Shown here in pieces: positions 42,822 to 52,034 of a stretch of DNA of 64,000 nucleotides. A program made the translations under genes and the position numbers. Each line of letters starts with the position of its first letter. Position 1 is the first letter of the stretch. Under the pieces are notes generated by a model, which was not told where the DNA came from, searched no databases, and saw only the letters and a list, made by a program, of their open reading frames with translations. This DNA comes from Candidatus Melainabacteria bacterium (GTDB taxonomy: Bacteria; Cyanobacteriota; Vampirovibrionia; Obscuribacterales; Obscuribacteraceae): NCBI GenBank assembly GCA_003242885.1, contig QKMZ01000006.1, forward strand, positions 248,001-312,000, given 5' to 3'.

Positions 42822-42847
42822 GAAAAAGACGCCCCCTGGAGGGCGCC
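42822..42847 (-). terminator. short intrinsic terminator of the small membrane protein gene
   Basis: CGCCC (42845-42841 on the minus strand) pairs with GGGCG (42834-42830), followed by a T-run (complement of 42823-42827). The stem is short but all G-C. It starts 21 bases after the small gene. Confidence 0.6.
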
Positions 42848-42867
42848 TGATTTCCTGAATGCCGGAA

Positions 42868-43017
42868 TTAGGCGTGCTTTTCAGCTTCGTCTTCCGGAAG
42901 GTTTTCCCAAGAGTCGAAATAAGCCTTCTTTCCGCCCATCCACAGCGAAAGAAGCACCCAAATTCCCATAATGGAAATCAGAACGATTGGCGTTGTTGAA
43001 GCTGGCATGTTTTCCAT
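42868..43017 (-). CDS. small single-pass membrane protein, 49 aa
   Basis: ATG 43017 to TAA 42870-42868. The chain begins MENMPASTTPIVLIS, has one membrane helix (residues 10-28, PIVLISIMGIWVLLSLWMG), then GKKAYFDSWENLPEDEAEK, a charged cytoplasmic tail. Size and design resemble small accessory subunits of respiratory oxidases, but I cannot name it. Support for a real gene: GGGTG four bases before the ATG, protein-like tail, and a terminator right after it on the same strand. The ATG at 43008 is a second possible start. Confidence 0.65.
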   Translation of the reverse strand: MENMPASTTPIVLISIMGIWVLLSLWMGGKKAYFDSWENLPEDEAEKHA

Positions 43018-43265
43018 TGTTCACCCGGTATTTGACTGTTTTGAAAGCTGAAAGACCTGCTACTGGCTGAGTATACAGCAGTAGCCCCTCCTCAGATTAT
43101 AAACATTTGAACCGCAGGTTGGTAGTATTAACTGCAATTAGCTTCCTCTTGTAATTGCCACAGATTGAGGCTATGGCGCTATAAAGCGGCTCATGGCTTC
43201 TATTAGCTATGTGCTATAAAGACGGTTGGTTTCAACACCGTCAGGGTGAGAAGAGGAATTTTTCA

Positions 43266-44288
43266 ATGAGTTCTAAACGTTATTCGTCGCTGCTTTTGAC
43301 TGCTTTGTTCATCAGTTCTACAGCAGCTGCCAACGCCGGTTCTAAGTCCATGCTGGACCCATACGCCGCCGTTCAAGCACCTTCCAGCAAGAAACCGAAA
43401 CCTATCGCTCGACCGGCAAGTCAAGATGTGACCGAGTCGACGCATACAACTTATATATCGATGCCGATGCCCGCGGAAGAGGCGGCCAAAGCGAAAGCCA
43501 ATGGCGGCGGAAAGTTCGGCGGGCTCTTTGGTGGCAAGAAAGAAAAAGTCGCCAAAGCTCCGAAGCCGGAAAAAGTCGCAGAAGCTCCAGCCGAGAAGGG
43601 TGATGGCATAGCAGCCAAGTCTCTTGATTCGGTAAAGAGTGCTGGATCGACCATCGTAGGCGGTACCAAAGCGGCAGGTTCCAAAATCGCTGAAGGTTCG
43701 AAAGCAGTTGGTGGCGGCATTGCCACCGGTGCCAAGAAAGTGGGCGGTGGAATCGCCAGCGGCGCCAAAGTCTCCGGAGATTATTTGATGAAAGGCGTCC
43801 ACGCTATCGGTCACGGATTTAAGTCCACTGGTGAAAAAGTGAAAGAAGGCGCTGGGTCAGCAGGCTCTAAAGTCGCCGGGCTTCCCAAACTCTGGGGCAA
43901 GAAAGGCGCCGCCGGTGGTGGACAAGAAAAGGCCAAGCAAGAAGCAATCGCCAAAGCGGTAGCTGAAAGAAAAGCAGCACAGCAAGGCGCTGCACAACCA
44001 GAAATCGCCAAAGATTCAGAATGGAACAGCGATCCAGTAGCCAATCGTGAATCGAAGCCAGTTCCGATTGCCTCTCCGGGTCAACAAAATACTGTTGGAT
44101 TCCAGGCACTGCAGCAGCAAGCGAGCAGAGGACAGAGCAAAGGCGGCGGCATCACCGGTGGGTTCTCGAAAGCAATCGGCAAGTTGAATCCATTTGGTGG
44201 CAAGTCCAATACCGCAGTGCACCCTGTAGTTCGCCCGCAATCAATGAATCAGTCGACTGCGGCAACTCAAGAAGCAATCCCGCAATAA
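43266..44288 (+). CDS. exported low-complexity Gly/Ala/Lys-rich protein
   Basis: A 340-residue protein with AGAGGAA about eight bases before ATG 43266. Signal peptide SSLLLTALFISSTAAANAG. The mature part is of low complexity: KPKPIARPA, GGGKFGGLFGGKKEKV, then an 11-residue-type repeat (GSKIAEGSKAVGGGIATGAK, KVGGGIASGAKVSG) between about residues 140 and 205 that recalls LEA-like amphipathic repeats, and a Gln/Gly-rich C-terminus with GGFSKAIGKLNPFGGK. No enzyme motif. It may be a surface or periplasmic disordered protein. The LEA comparison is inference from pattern alone. Confidence 0.75.
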   Translation: MSSKRYSSLLLTALFISSTAAANAGSKSMLDPYAAVQAPSSKKPKPIARPASQDVTESTHTTYISMPMPAEEAAKAKANGGGKFGGLFGGKKEKVAKAPKPEKVAEAPAEKGDGIAAKSLDSVKSAGSTIVGGTKAAGSKIAEGSKAVGGGIATGAKKVGGGIASGAKVSGDYLMKGVHAIGHGFKSTGEKVKEGAGSAGSKVAGLPKLWGKKGAAGGGQEKAKQEAIAKAVAERKAAQQGAAQPEIAKDSEWNSDPVANRESKPVPIASPGQQNTVGFQALQQQASRGQSKGGGITGGFSKAIGKLNPFGGKSNTAVHPVVRPQSMNQSTAATQEAIPQ

Positions 44289-44311
44289 CGCACTCAACTG
44301 CAATCCAAGCG

Positions 44312-45284
44312 TTGTTCAACAGCGAATCGACAGCCAAGCAAGTGAAGTCTCTCGACCAATCACTGGATCATTTGTCCGCGGTTAGAAAGGCAATTCGTCC
44401 CACCACCCTTATCCGCAGCCCCAGGCTGGATGAGTTGGTTGGCGCCGAGGTGCTGATCGCCAGCGAGTCTTTTCAGTACACCGGCAGCTTCAAATTCAGA
44501 GCTGCGTATTCTGCCGCTTTTCGTTCGCCCGCTAGTCGTTTGATTGCCGCGTCCTCAGGCAATTTTGGACAGGCGCTTGCATATGCCGCCTCCTTGATGA
44601 ATAAGGAGGCGATCATCGTCATGCCGGACAATTCAGCCGGTGTGAAGATTGAGTCTGTGAGGCGGTTTGGCGGGCGGGTTGAACTCGTTGAAACCAAGAA
44701 AGTAAGCCGCGCTGAAAGAGTCGCACAATTGTCCACAGAGTATCCTGATGCCCAGGTGCTGAGCGCTTACGACCACGATGATGTGATTGCCGGAAATTCT
44801 ACTTTGGGAGCTGAACTGGCTGAGCGTGCCGGCGATTATGATGCGGTTATAGTGCCTGTTGGTGGTGGCGGCCTGAGCGCCGGCTTGATCATGGGACTGC
44901 GGCAAGCAGGCTCCAAGATGGAGGTTTATGGCGCAGAACCACTATTAGCGAACGAGCTCCCTGGATGCCGGCAAGATTATCGTAAATGAGGCAGAACCGC
45001 AGACAATTGCCGATGGTGCACGGACGGTAAGCTTGGGAGAGCGCAATTGGGCGATTTTGCAAAACGGCATCAAAAACATTCTTGAAGTCAAAGAAGAAGA
45101 GATTGAAGGTGCTGTCCGCTCGCTATTCAACCTCGCCAATTTGAAGTCTGAACCGACCGGTGGATTGGCTCTGGGCGCCGCTATTGCACACAGGCAACTT
45201 TTCCAAGGCAAGCGAATTATCTGCATCGTCAGTGGCGGCAACGTCGATACTGAAGTTTTCTTCCGTATTGTTGAGCAAAACTAG
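44312..45284 (+). pseudogene. threonine dehydratase / serine racemase-like PLP enzyme, frameshifted
   Basis: The first frame (44312-44989) has the PLP lysine in YTGSFKFRAAY, SSGNFGQALAYAA, and the phosphate loop PVGGGGLSAG, then YGAEPLLANE and early termination. The rest of the enzyme continues in another frame from about 44955 (DAGKIIVNEAEP, TGGLALGAAIAHRQ, CIVSGGNVDTE) to 45284. Joined, they give about 323 residues, the normal length for the threonine dehydratase/serine racemase group without ACT domain. One extra base (or two lost) near 44951-44958 explains the break. It is a pseudogene or an assembly error. The upstream frame starts with TTG 44312, 24 bases after the previous gene, with a poor ribosome site. 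Confidence 0.8.
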
Positions 45285-45362
45285 CTGGCATCATAAGCAC
45301 CGCGATGGGAGCCGCATGCTGCTCTCTGTCAGGGATGCGCATGCGCTTGCCGTACTATTCCG

Positions 45363-46100
45363 TTAGCGAATGATTTCGCATTCAGGCAGCCATTTCGTCA
45401 ATTCGACCATGCCCGGATAAGTAACTAAGGTGCTGCGCAGCCAGAGTTCTTTCAAACTGGTCATGCGACACAATTGAGTGACGCCTGCGTCGGTCACTTT
45501 TGTGCAGTTTAGGCGAAGTACTTTCAAATTCTTCAATGACTTGAGAGCGCTCAATCCCTTGTCAGTGATTTTGGTAAAGGACAGCGACAGTGTCTCCAGC
45601 GATTGGAGGCGGCCTAGATACTCCAGGGCGCCGTCGCCGATGTCCGTGTCGTCCAACTGGAGTTCTTTTAATTCGCCGTAATAGGAAAAAAGCGGGGCGG
45701 AGATATTTGTGATTTTTGTCGATGAAAGGTTGATGCGCTTCAGTTTGGATAGCCCTTCCAGGAAGTGCATTCCGATATCGCCAACATCAGTGCAGCTGAT
45801 ATCCAAATGTCTCAGATGGATCAGGCGCCCAACATGCTCGAGGTCTTCATCTGTAATCTCAGCTCCCAGGAATGAAACTGAGTGCAGTACGTCGTTTTGC
45901 ACACGAGTCAGAGGCTGGCAACCCAGAAGCTCGTCAAAACTAAAATACAACGCCAATTTAGCGTCGTTTGGCACTTTTACAGGGCCGATCGCCTCACCGA
46001 GAAAAGTCGTTACACCATTGTCGCTCAGGGTGTAAAGCTCACCCAAAGACCTTTCATTTGGAAACTGGATAGTTTTGACGTCTGGAATTGAGGACACCAT
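45363..46100 (-). CDS. leucine-rich-repeat protein
   Basis: A 245-residue protein without signal peptide. Residues 1-70 are a non-repeat cap; residues 75-245 hold about seven LRR units of roughly 23-24 residues with pattern LxxLxLxxTxITDxGLxxL (HLRHLDISCTDVGDIGMHFL, SLETLSLSFTKITDKGLSAL, NLKVLRLNCTKVTDAGVTQL). This is the cysteine-containing or GALA-like bacterial style. LRRs bind proteins; the partner is unknown. ATG 46100 is preceded by a weak GGGA. It is followed by 78 bases before the frameshifted PLP gene, convergent. Confidence 0.85.
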   Translation of the reverse strand: MVSSIPDVKTIQFPNERSLGELYTLSDNGVTTFLGEAIGPVKVPNDAKLALYFSFDELLGCQPLTRVQNDVLHSVSFLGAEITDEDLEHVGRLIHLRHLDISCTDVGDIGMHFLEGLSKLKRINLSSTKITNISAPLFSYYGELKELQLDDTDIGDGALEYLGRLQSLETLSLSFTKITDKGLSALKSLKNLKVLRLNCTKVTDAGVTQLCRMTSLKELWLRSTLVTYPGMVELTKWLPECEIIR

Positions 46101-46563
46101 AGTGAGAATCCCGAGGCATTTTTAGTCGCACAGCCTGACACGTCTGCATAAGCGCAAAGAACGTGCCTTTTTATTATTACCTACGCAGTAAATTTTGCAT
46201 AGGAACGCACCTGGAAAGAATGTTGTGATCACCCAATTGAGGGATTTCCCCAGTGGGATTTTGCCCTACCTCGTTAGGGTTTTAGTGCACTAACTCGGTA
46301 CGTCAAAGACAGCCCGGGACGCCTTTATCGGAAGTGTAGTTCTTCCGAGCGCCGTTCCAAAAACTATTCCAAAAACTAGTCCAAAAAAAGGATGAAGTTT
46401 TCCAACTGCATTTCAAAGAGAAGACACCACAGGTGGTGCCTGTGGTGCCCTTTCGTTAATTGGTTTTGCTCAGAGCGTTCGCCGCTGTTTTGCTCGTTGC
46501 TACTGACCAGCCAGATCGCTAGCGCTAACTAATAGGGGAGGCTTTCGCCTCCCCTACAGATTG
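46101..46563. other. 463-bp region between LRR gene and speD
   Basis: No gene seen. It contains a 9-bp hairpin at 46425-46447 (arms CACCACAGG and CCTGTGGTG), followed on the minus strand by a T-rich stretch, a possible terminator for speD, and the REP element at 46533-46557. A/T-rich sequence near 46150-46200 may hold the LRR promoter. Confidence 0.5.
46533..46557 (-). repeat. REP-like palindrome with GTAG head after speD
   Basis: Minus strand: GTAG (46557-46554), stem GGGAGGC with loop GAAA and a perfect partner GCCTCCC, ending in CTA at 46533. It begins seven bases after the speD stop. The stem sequence differs from the other copies but the design is the same. Confidence 0.7.
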
Positions 46564-46989
46564 CTAGACTGAAGCAGCCATTCTTTCGCGTTCGCTTTCC
46601 ACGATGCTGCCGGCTCTCGCCAAGCTGCGCGGGAATTCCCGACCGCGTTGAAGCACTTGCTTCTCTACGGACGTGGGCTTGAAGACGCTCTTGAAATAAT
46701 CGATTGCTGCGTCAACATCAAATTCACGGCAAGAGAAAATGTCGAGAGTGACAAATCCCTTATCCGGGAATGTGTGTATGGAGATATGCGACTCGGCGAT
46801 TAGCACTACGCCGCTTACTCCCCAGTCATCCGGTACGGTACCGGAATATCTGAACACATACGGCGGCATGATCTTAGTCATATCTAGTTGTGCCGGGTAT
46901 GCATCCAGCGTTTCGCTAACCAATCCGAGATCTCCGAGAAGATCTTTTGGGCAGCCATACGCTTCGAGAATGAGATGTGGTCCGAACAT
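46564..46989 (-). CDS. speD: S-adenosylmethionine decarboxylase proenzyme
   Basis: A 141-residue prokaryotic SpeD, supplying the aminopropyl donor for spermidine. It cuts itself between Glu66 and Ser67 in AESHISIHTFPDKG, turning Ser67 into the pyruvoyl cofactor; FVTLDIFSC (with the catalytic Cys) follows. The N-terminal part includes an insert PYVFRYSGTVPDDWG compared with the shortest family members. ATG 46989 gives MFGPHLILEAYG, and GGGGGAAG lies about eight bases upstream. The frame is open for another 107 codons to 47310, but the added text has no family match. No spermidine synthase is seen in the window. Downstream REP and hairpin may end the transcript. Confidence 0.93.
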   Translation of the reverse strand: MFGPHLILEAYGCPKDLLGDLGLVSETLDAYPAQLDMTKIMPPYVFRYSGTVPDDWGVSGVVLIAESHISIHTFPDKGFVTLDIFSCREFDVDAAIDYFKSVFKPTSVEKQVLQRGREFPRSLARAGSIVESERERMAASV

Positions 46990-47611
46990 GTTTCTTCCCC
47001 CTCTTGTGTGCTCGTTGGTGTGACGAACACGTAGTGGAATCCAGTGTGTCCAGAGCGAGAGCTCTGTGGGGTACACGAAACGCTTACTTAACACCAGTGT
47101 TGGACTACTTCCTTTCTGGGAGTTGGGCGTTGTTGTGTGGTGCGAGTCGTCCTCCGTTGGGATTAATGACAAATGCGTTTCGCATTCTACAAGTAAAAAG
47201 TCTGATTTGCACGGAAAATGTTCCCGCCGCAACATTTTTCCTCTTGAGCCCGACAGGCACCAAAGAAGCGCTCCTTGATAAGGTGGTTTTTTAAGGTCTA
47301 AAATCACCACTTGAAGACGCGCTATATATGCCGGTTTTCGATATTTGTTAGTTTTCGTTAATGTTGAGTTTGGCGCGCCAATTTCTCCATCTTCAGGGGG
47401 AAGTCAGAGGCTGACAGTGTTTTCGTAAGTGTTAAGAAGAATGGCTTGGTAAGCCAGTTTTGGTAGACCAAGAAAAATTGGCCCAGTCGTTTTCAAGCCA
47501 AGCGGATCAGTTTTGTTTCATCTCTGAGCGCGCAACACTTTTGTCCGTGTGTCGCTGAAGACCGGCTTCTGATGCGCGTTTTTAAACGCGTCCTTAAGGT
47601 TTTGTTTAAGA
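46990..47611. other. 622-bp region between dnaE and speD
   Basis: No certain gene. The minus strand stays open in frame with speD from a GTG at 47310, which I regard as chance or a leader. A small perfect hairpin (CAGAGC, GAGA loop, GCTCTG) is at 47051-47066. A CGCGTTT/AAACGCG hairpin at 47575-47590 follows the dnaE stop without a T-run and may aid termination. Confidence 0.45.
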
Positions 47612-50600
47612 TTAAACTCTCACGCGAGCAATTTTCACGGCGACATTGTCCTTGAAGTTTGAGGTGATGTTATCTGCCAATCGCTGGTCAGCAGTCACCC
47701 AAAACTGGCTTCCCACGAGGATCGAGTGATTCTTTTTGCCTTTTGGGAAATTGAGAATGACCGGATCTTCACCCTTGTGGACATTCAATATATCTTTCAA
47801 TCGGTGCAAGTCGGCAAAAGTTTGTTCGGAGGAGAACGAGATGCTGACGAGCGAAGCATCAGCTATCAGGCGGACTGAGTTGCACATCAATGACAAGCCT
47901 TCATCGTTTTTCTTCGTCTTCGCTTTTACCAGCAACAGGTTTTGCGGCAGAAGAACATCGGCCGGGATCTTTTCCAACTGTTCGCCATAGATGACGACTT
48001 CTCGCGTGCCAAGCAGGTCTTCAAGCTTGACGATACAGAGAAGTTTGTTCATCTTAGTGAGCTTCTTTTCTATGCCAGCTGCCAGACCGCCGACGATAAC
48101 GTTGCTGCCGTCAGGAAGGTCGTTGAGTTCGACCAGGGTGTGGGTCGTGAGTAGTTTGAGGCGATTGAAGACTCGCTTGAGCGGGTGGCTGGTGATGTAG
48201 AATCCGAGAAGCTCATGCTCATATCGCTGCAACTCGTGCTCTTGAAACTCTCCGGGATCTCCTCGCAGTGTTTCGTCGACTTTAGCAACACCGCTGTCGG
48301 CTGCGAAGTTGAAGAGGTTCATCTGTCCGGTTGCGAGTTCTGTCTGTCTGCGCTGTCCGGATTCAACTAGACTGTCGAGATTTTCCAAAGCTTGTTTGCG
48401 GGAAACATTGAGGCTTTGGCAAGCGCCGCATTTGATCAAAGCTTCAAGAGTGCGCTTGTTGACGACGCGCAGGTCAATGGTTTCGAGAAACTCTTTAATC
48501 GACTTATACGGACCTTTTTCTTTTCGTTTGGAGACAATTTCTTCTACGGCCGCTTCACCAACGTTTTTGATCGCCGAGAGTCCGAAGCGAATCGACTGAC
48601 CGTCGGCAGTGAAATCCGCACCGGAGACATTGATGTCCGGCGCAAGGATGTCGATACCGATGGATTGGCACTCGGCAATATAGCCACGTACCTTTTCTTG
48701 GTCGTCAGCGACGCTGGACAGAAGCGCGGTCATGTATTCGACCGGATAGTGCGTCTTCAGCCATGCTGTTTGATAAGTTAGCAGCGAATATGCTTGCGAG
48801 TGAGATTTGTTGAAGCAGTACTCAGCAAACTGAACCATCGTGTCGAAAAGCTCATTTGCCAACTCCGGAGAGACGGCATTTTTCGCGCAGCCACTGACGA
48901 ATATTTCGCGCTGCTTTTCCATCTCTTCGGGCTTTTTCTTACCCATCGCCCGGCGTAGCAAGTCGGCTTGTCCCAAGCTGTAGCCGCCGAGTTTTTGAGC
49001 AATCATCATGATCTGCTCTTGGTATACGATTTGCCCGTACGTATCCTTCAAGATCGGCTCGAGGAGCGGTGTCTTGTAGGTAATCTTCATCCTGCCGTGT
49101 TTGCAGTCGATGAATTTGTCGATCATCCCTGAATCGAGCGGACCGGGTCGATACAGTGCAATGAGCGCGGATAAGTCTTCCAAGTTGGAAGGTTTCATAT
49201 CACGGGCAACTTGTCGCATCCCCGTTGATGTTTCTAACTGGAATATCCCTGTCAGGTCTCCGTTACTTATAGTCGTATAGACCTTTTCATCATCGAGCGG
49301 GATTTTGTCCGGGTCGATATCAATTCCTTTTGTCTCTTTGAGGATCTTGATCGCTTTGTCGATCATCGTCAGGTTGCGCAGACCAAGGAAGTCCATTTTG
49401 ACGAGCCCAACATGAGCAACGTCTTCCATGTAGAACTGAGCAATGACCGTACCGTCGTTGTTGCGTTGCAGCGGACAGATTTCTTCCAGTGGCACGTCGC
49501 CGATGACGACGCCGGCAGCGTGCATGCCGAAGGTTTTGTTGCAGCCTTCCAACTGTTTTGCTACGTCAATGACCTGGCGCGCTTCTTCATTGGTCGCGTA
49601 GACCTTTTTAAAGTCCGGGTGCTCCGCGATCATTTCTTTGAGTGGAGTTGGCTTGCCCCGTACTACCGGGATCATTTTTGCCAGCTTGTTGGACTCTGCA
49701 AACGGGAAATCCAGTACACGTGCGACGTCCTTAATAACCGCTTTCGAGGTCATTCTGTTGAAGGTAATGATCTGCGCGACGTGATCTTGTCCGTATTTTT
49801 CTGCAACGTACTTGATTACTTCTTCCCGACGTTCGATACAGAAGTCGGTATCGATATCGGGCATGCTCTTTCTTTCGGGATTGAGAAATCGCTCGAAGAG
49901 CAAGTTGTAGCGAATAGGGTCGATGTTGGTGATCCCCAGGCAATAGGCGACCAGGGAGCCCGCAGCAGAACCCCGTCCCGGTCCAACTGGAATGCCTTTG
50001 TCTCGTGCATATTGGATGAAGTCAGCCACGATAAGGAAGTACGAGGCGAAATTCATGTCCTCGATTACTTTCAATTCTGTTCTGGCGCGGTGTGTGACCT
50101 CATCTGAGAGGTCTTGCCCGTATCGTGCTTTGGCGCCTTCAATTACAAGGTGATTGAGGAAACTTTCGGCCGTGTGTCCGGGCGGCATTGGAAAAACCGG
50201 CAGTCGCGGATCAGCCGCTAGCTTGACGGTCTCAACTTTGTCGGCAATTTCCAAAGTAGAGCGGAGCGACTCTTCGATATATTCCGTGTCCAGGTGGTCA
50301 CGGAATAGATAAGCCATCTCGTCGCCGTTTTTGATGTATTCCCAACCGGTGAATTTCATCCGGTTAGATTCGGTCACCGATTTGCCCATCTGAATGCAAA
50401 GCAAACAGTCGTGTGCTTGTGCGTCATGCTTGTTGGTAAAGTGGCTGTCATTGGTGGCGACGAGTTTGATGTTCAACTCGCGCGCTAACTGAATCAGATA
50501 GCGATTGGCCTTTCTATCTTCTACCTGACCATGGTCTTGAATTTCCAGGTAGTAGTCATCGCCGAGAACTTCCTTGTACCAGGACGCTACACGCCTTGCT

Positions 50601-51061
50601 TCGTCAAACTCGTCCTTGAGAATGTATTGGCAAATTTCGGAGCCCAGGCAGCCTGACAAAACAATCAGACCTTCGCGGTTTTCCTCCAGCATCTCTTTAT
50701 TGATGCGGGGCTTGTAGTAGTAACCTTCCAGGTGCGCGCGCGTATTGAGCCTGACGAGGTTTTTGTAGCCCTCTTTGTTTTTGGCAATCATCGTCAGGTG
50801 GTATAGCGACGTGCGCTTTGTCTTGTCCTTGATGTTGCCGTCGATGATGTAGCCTTCGCAGCCGATGATGGGCTTGACTCCGCCCATTTCTTTGCACGTC
50901 TTGGTTAATTCCACAGCACCATACATGACACCATGGTCCGTAATTGCGACCGCTGGCATATTCTCAGCCTTGGCTTTCTTGACGAGATCTTTGATCATCG
51001 TCGCGCCGTCCAAGAGACTGTATTCAGTATGTAGGTGAAGAGGAACGTACGGACGTGGCAT
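47612..51061 (-). CDS. dnaE: DNA polymerase III alpha subunit
   Basis: A 1149-residue replicative polymerase. PHP domain first (PLHLHTEYSLLDGA, AITDHGVMYGAVE, RREGLIVLSGCLGSE-like text near 130). The palm follows with GPGRGSAAGSLVAYCLGIT and the metal-binding acidic pair in MPDIDTDFCIERRE near residue 400, then fingers with IYQEQIMMIAQKLGGYS-type text and FNKSHSQAYSLLTYQTAWLK, a helix-hairpin-helix part around 820-880, and an OB fold near 985-1060 (NVIVGGLAAGIEKKLTK). No exonuclease domain and zinc insert, so it is DnaE rather than PolC. The gene is whole; no split intein as in many cyanobacteria. ATG 51061 has GGAG about ten bases upstream. Confidence 0.97.
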   Translation of the reverse strand: MPRPYVPLHLHTEYSLLDGATMIKDLVKKAKAENMPAVAITDHGVMYGAVELTKTCKEMGGVKPIIGCEGYIIDGNIKDKTKRTSLYHLTMIAKNKEGYKNLVRLNTRAHLEGYYYKPRINKEMLEENREGLIVLSGCLGSEICQYILKDEFDEARRVASWYKEVLGDDYYLEIQDHGQVEDRKANRYLIQLARELNIKLVATNDSHFTNKHDAQAHDCLLCIQMGKSVTESNRMKFTGWEYIKNGDEMAYLFRDHLDTEYIEESLRSTLEIADKVETVKLAADPRLPVFPMPPGHTAESFLNHLVIEGAKARYGQDLSDEVTHRARTELKVIEDMNFASYFLIVADFIQYARDKGIPVGPGRGSAAGSLVAYCLGITNIDPIRYNLLFERFLNPERKSMPDIDTDFCIERREEVIKYVAEKYGQDHVAQIITFNRMTSKAVIKDVARVLDFPFAESNKLAKMIPVVRGKPTPLKEMIAEHPDFKKVYATNEEARQVIDVAKQLEGCNKTFGMHAAGVVIGDVPLEEICPLQRNNDGTVIAQFYMEDVAHVGLVKMDFLGLRNLTMIDKAIKILKETKGIDIDPDKIPLDDEKVYTTISNGDLTGIFQLETSTGMRQVARDMKPSNLEDLSALIALYRPGPLDSGMIDKFIDCKHGRMKITYKTPLLEPILKDTYGQIVYQEQIMMIAQKLGGYSLGQADLLRRAMGKKKPEEMEKQREIFVSGCAKNAVSPELANELFDTMVQFAEYCFNKSHSQAYSLLTYQTAWLKTHYPVEYMTALLSSVADDQEKVRGYIAECQSIGIDILAPDINVSGADFTADGQSIRFGLSAIKNVGEAAVEEIVSKRKEKGPYKSIKEFLETIDLRVVNKRTLEALIKCGACQSLNVSRKQALENLDSLVESGQRRQTELATGQMNLFNFAADSGVAKVDETLRGDPGEFQEHELQRYEHELLGFYITSHPLKRVFNRLKLLTTHTLVELNDLPDGSNVIVGGLAAGIEKKLTKMNKLLCIVKLEDLLGTREVVIYGEQLEKIPADVLLPQNLLLVKAKTKKNDEGLSLMCNSVRLIADASLVSISFSSEQTFADLHRLKDILNVHKGEDPVILNFPKGKKNHSILVGSQFWVTADQRLADNITSNFKDNVAVKIARVRV

Positions 51062-51471
51062 TTCTTTTGACTCCTCTTTTGTCTCCTCCTACCCTGTACC
51101 CGGAATTTCAGAGACGAAAGAGGTTTGCGTCGGGCTCGTCGAAGCACCGAACAAAAACTCTGCCGCCCTCAGTGCCGAAAGCAAGAGTGGGTGTGCAAAA
51201 CCCGGTCACTGCGTGACCAGGTACTATTTATTCTACTTACCTTGAAACCGGGCTGCCTTATATATCGCCTATTTATTTGGTCTGTATATAGAGACGAGAC
51301 GGCGCTGCAAAAAGTTCAACGTATATACAAAAGATATGCGTTGTTTAAAAGAAAACTCTGAAACCGCGATGCCGTGGCGCTTTGGAGCAAAGCTTCGGAG
51401 ACAAGGTATTTAAGGCAAGCTTTTGTGGCAGGGGCGAGATTGTCAGTTCCATGCTGGAGAACATGCAAAGG
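51062..51471. other. 410-bp region upstream of dnaE
   Basis: No gene seen. On the minus strand a hairpin at 51201-51221 (GGTCAC, loop GCA, GTGACC, extended by flanking C/G pairs) is followed by TTTTG, which looks like a weak terminator about 140 bases before the dnaE start. A/T-rich stretches at 51220-51310 may hold the dnaE promoter. Confidence 0.45.
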
Positions 51472-51499
51472 AAAAGGGAGCGTTGGGACGCTCCCTTTT
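51472..51499 (-). terminator. intrinsic terminator of the 73-aa protein gene
   Basis: Perfect 12-bp arms AAAAGGGAGCGT (51472-51483) and ACGCTCCCTTTT (51488-51499) around a four-base loop. The stem has A/T ends on both sides, so it may work in both directions; the gene it follows is on the minus strand. Confidence 0.85.
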
Positions 51500-51547
51500 A
51501 ACTTTCTCTCTTGGTTGGGGGGTGCAATTCTTCTCTCGGGCTTGAAG

Positions 51548-51769
51548 TTAGACGAGTACTCCTCGTCCATGTGTGGTGACTCGTCCGCGTGATGGACGTT
51601 TTACCCCAACGGCATTAGTTCTGTGCGTTTCTGTACCTTCGAAGAATGCGCGGTCGCGAATTATTGCGGCAGTGGTTTCTTCTATTTCTACTTGAGCTAT
51701 AGCTTGTCGGAACCACATGCGTAGACATTCTTTCTCTTCATTTGACAGATCTATGTCGTTGTCGAACAT
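51548..51769 (-). CDS. small hypothetical protein, 73 aa
   Basis: From ATG 51769, with AAGGAG seven bases upstream. The N-terminal 45 residues are acidic and helical (DIDLSNEEKECLRMWFRQAI, VEIEETTAAIIRDRAFF); the C-terminus is basic (VKRPSRGRVTTHGRG). No signal peptide or membrane span, so a cytoplasmic protein. Excellent ribosome site and a strong terminator about 50 bases after the stop make it a convincing gene, though I do not recognise it. The helix-then-basic-tail layout could fit a nucleic-acid-binding or regulatory role, which is only a guess. Confidence 0.75.
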   Translation of the reverse strand: MFDNDIDLSNEEKECLRMWFRQAIAQVEIEETTAAIIRDRAFFEGTETHRTNAVGVKRPSRGRVTTHGRGVLV

Positions 51770-52001
51770 ACGCAATCTCCTTATTCGGCCTCAAATCGAT
51801 AGGAATCTTCTTCCTTAACTGGGAAGTGATTCTCTTGGCAACCGCGCGGTTTTGTTTTGCTTCCGCTGGCGATGAGACGATGCCTGACTTTAACGGCATG
51901 TCTCTCGAATCCAAGTTCTCTAGCGGCTTACGGCGAGCCGAACTGCAACGCCACTAGAGGTCATACTTGCATTGTATGGGCTTCCAAGTGGTTAGCAATA
52001 C

Positions 52002-52028
52002 TTGACATTTTGCCTTTCGGCTTATAAT
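52002..52028 (+). promoter_or_regulatory. consensus promoter boxes with short spacer
   Basis: TTGACA at 52002-52007 and TATAAT at 52023-52028 are both perfect, but the spacer is 15 bases rather than 17. No plus-strand gene follows before the convergent gene at 52197. Confidence 0.5.
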
Positions 52029-52034
52029 CAGCTC

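Noticed and set aside
49412..50107. 231-codon plus-strand frame inside dnaE
   Set aside because: Antisense to highly conserved polymerase motifs; typical mirror frame of a long gene.
51198..51221. Riboswitch or attenuator for dnaE
   Set aside because: Only a weak hairpin with TTTTG is visible; no alternative pairing, leader peptide or known motif was found.
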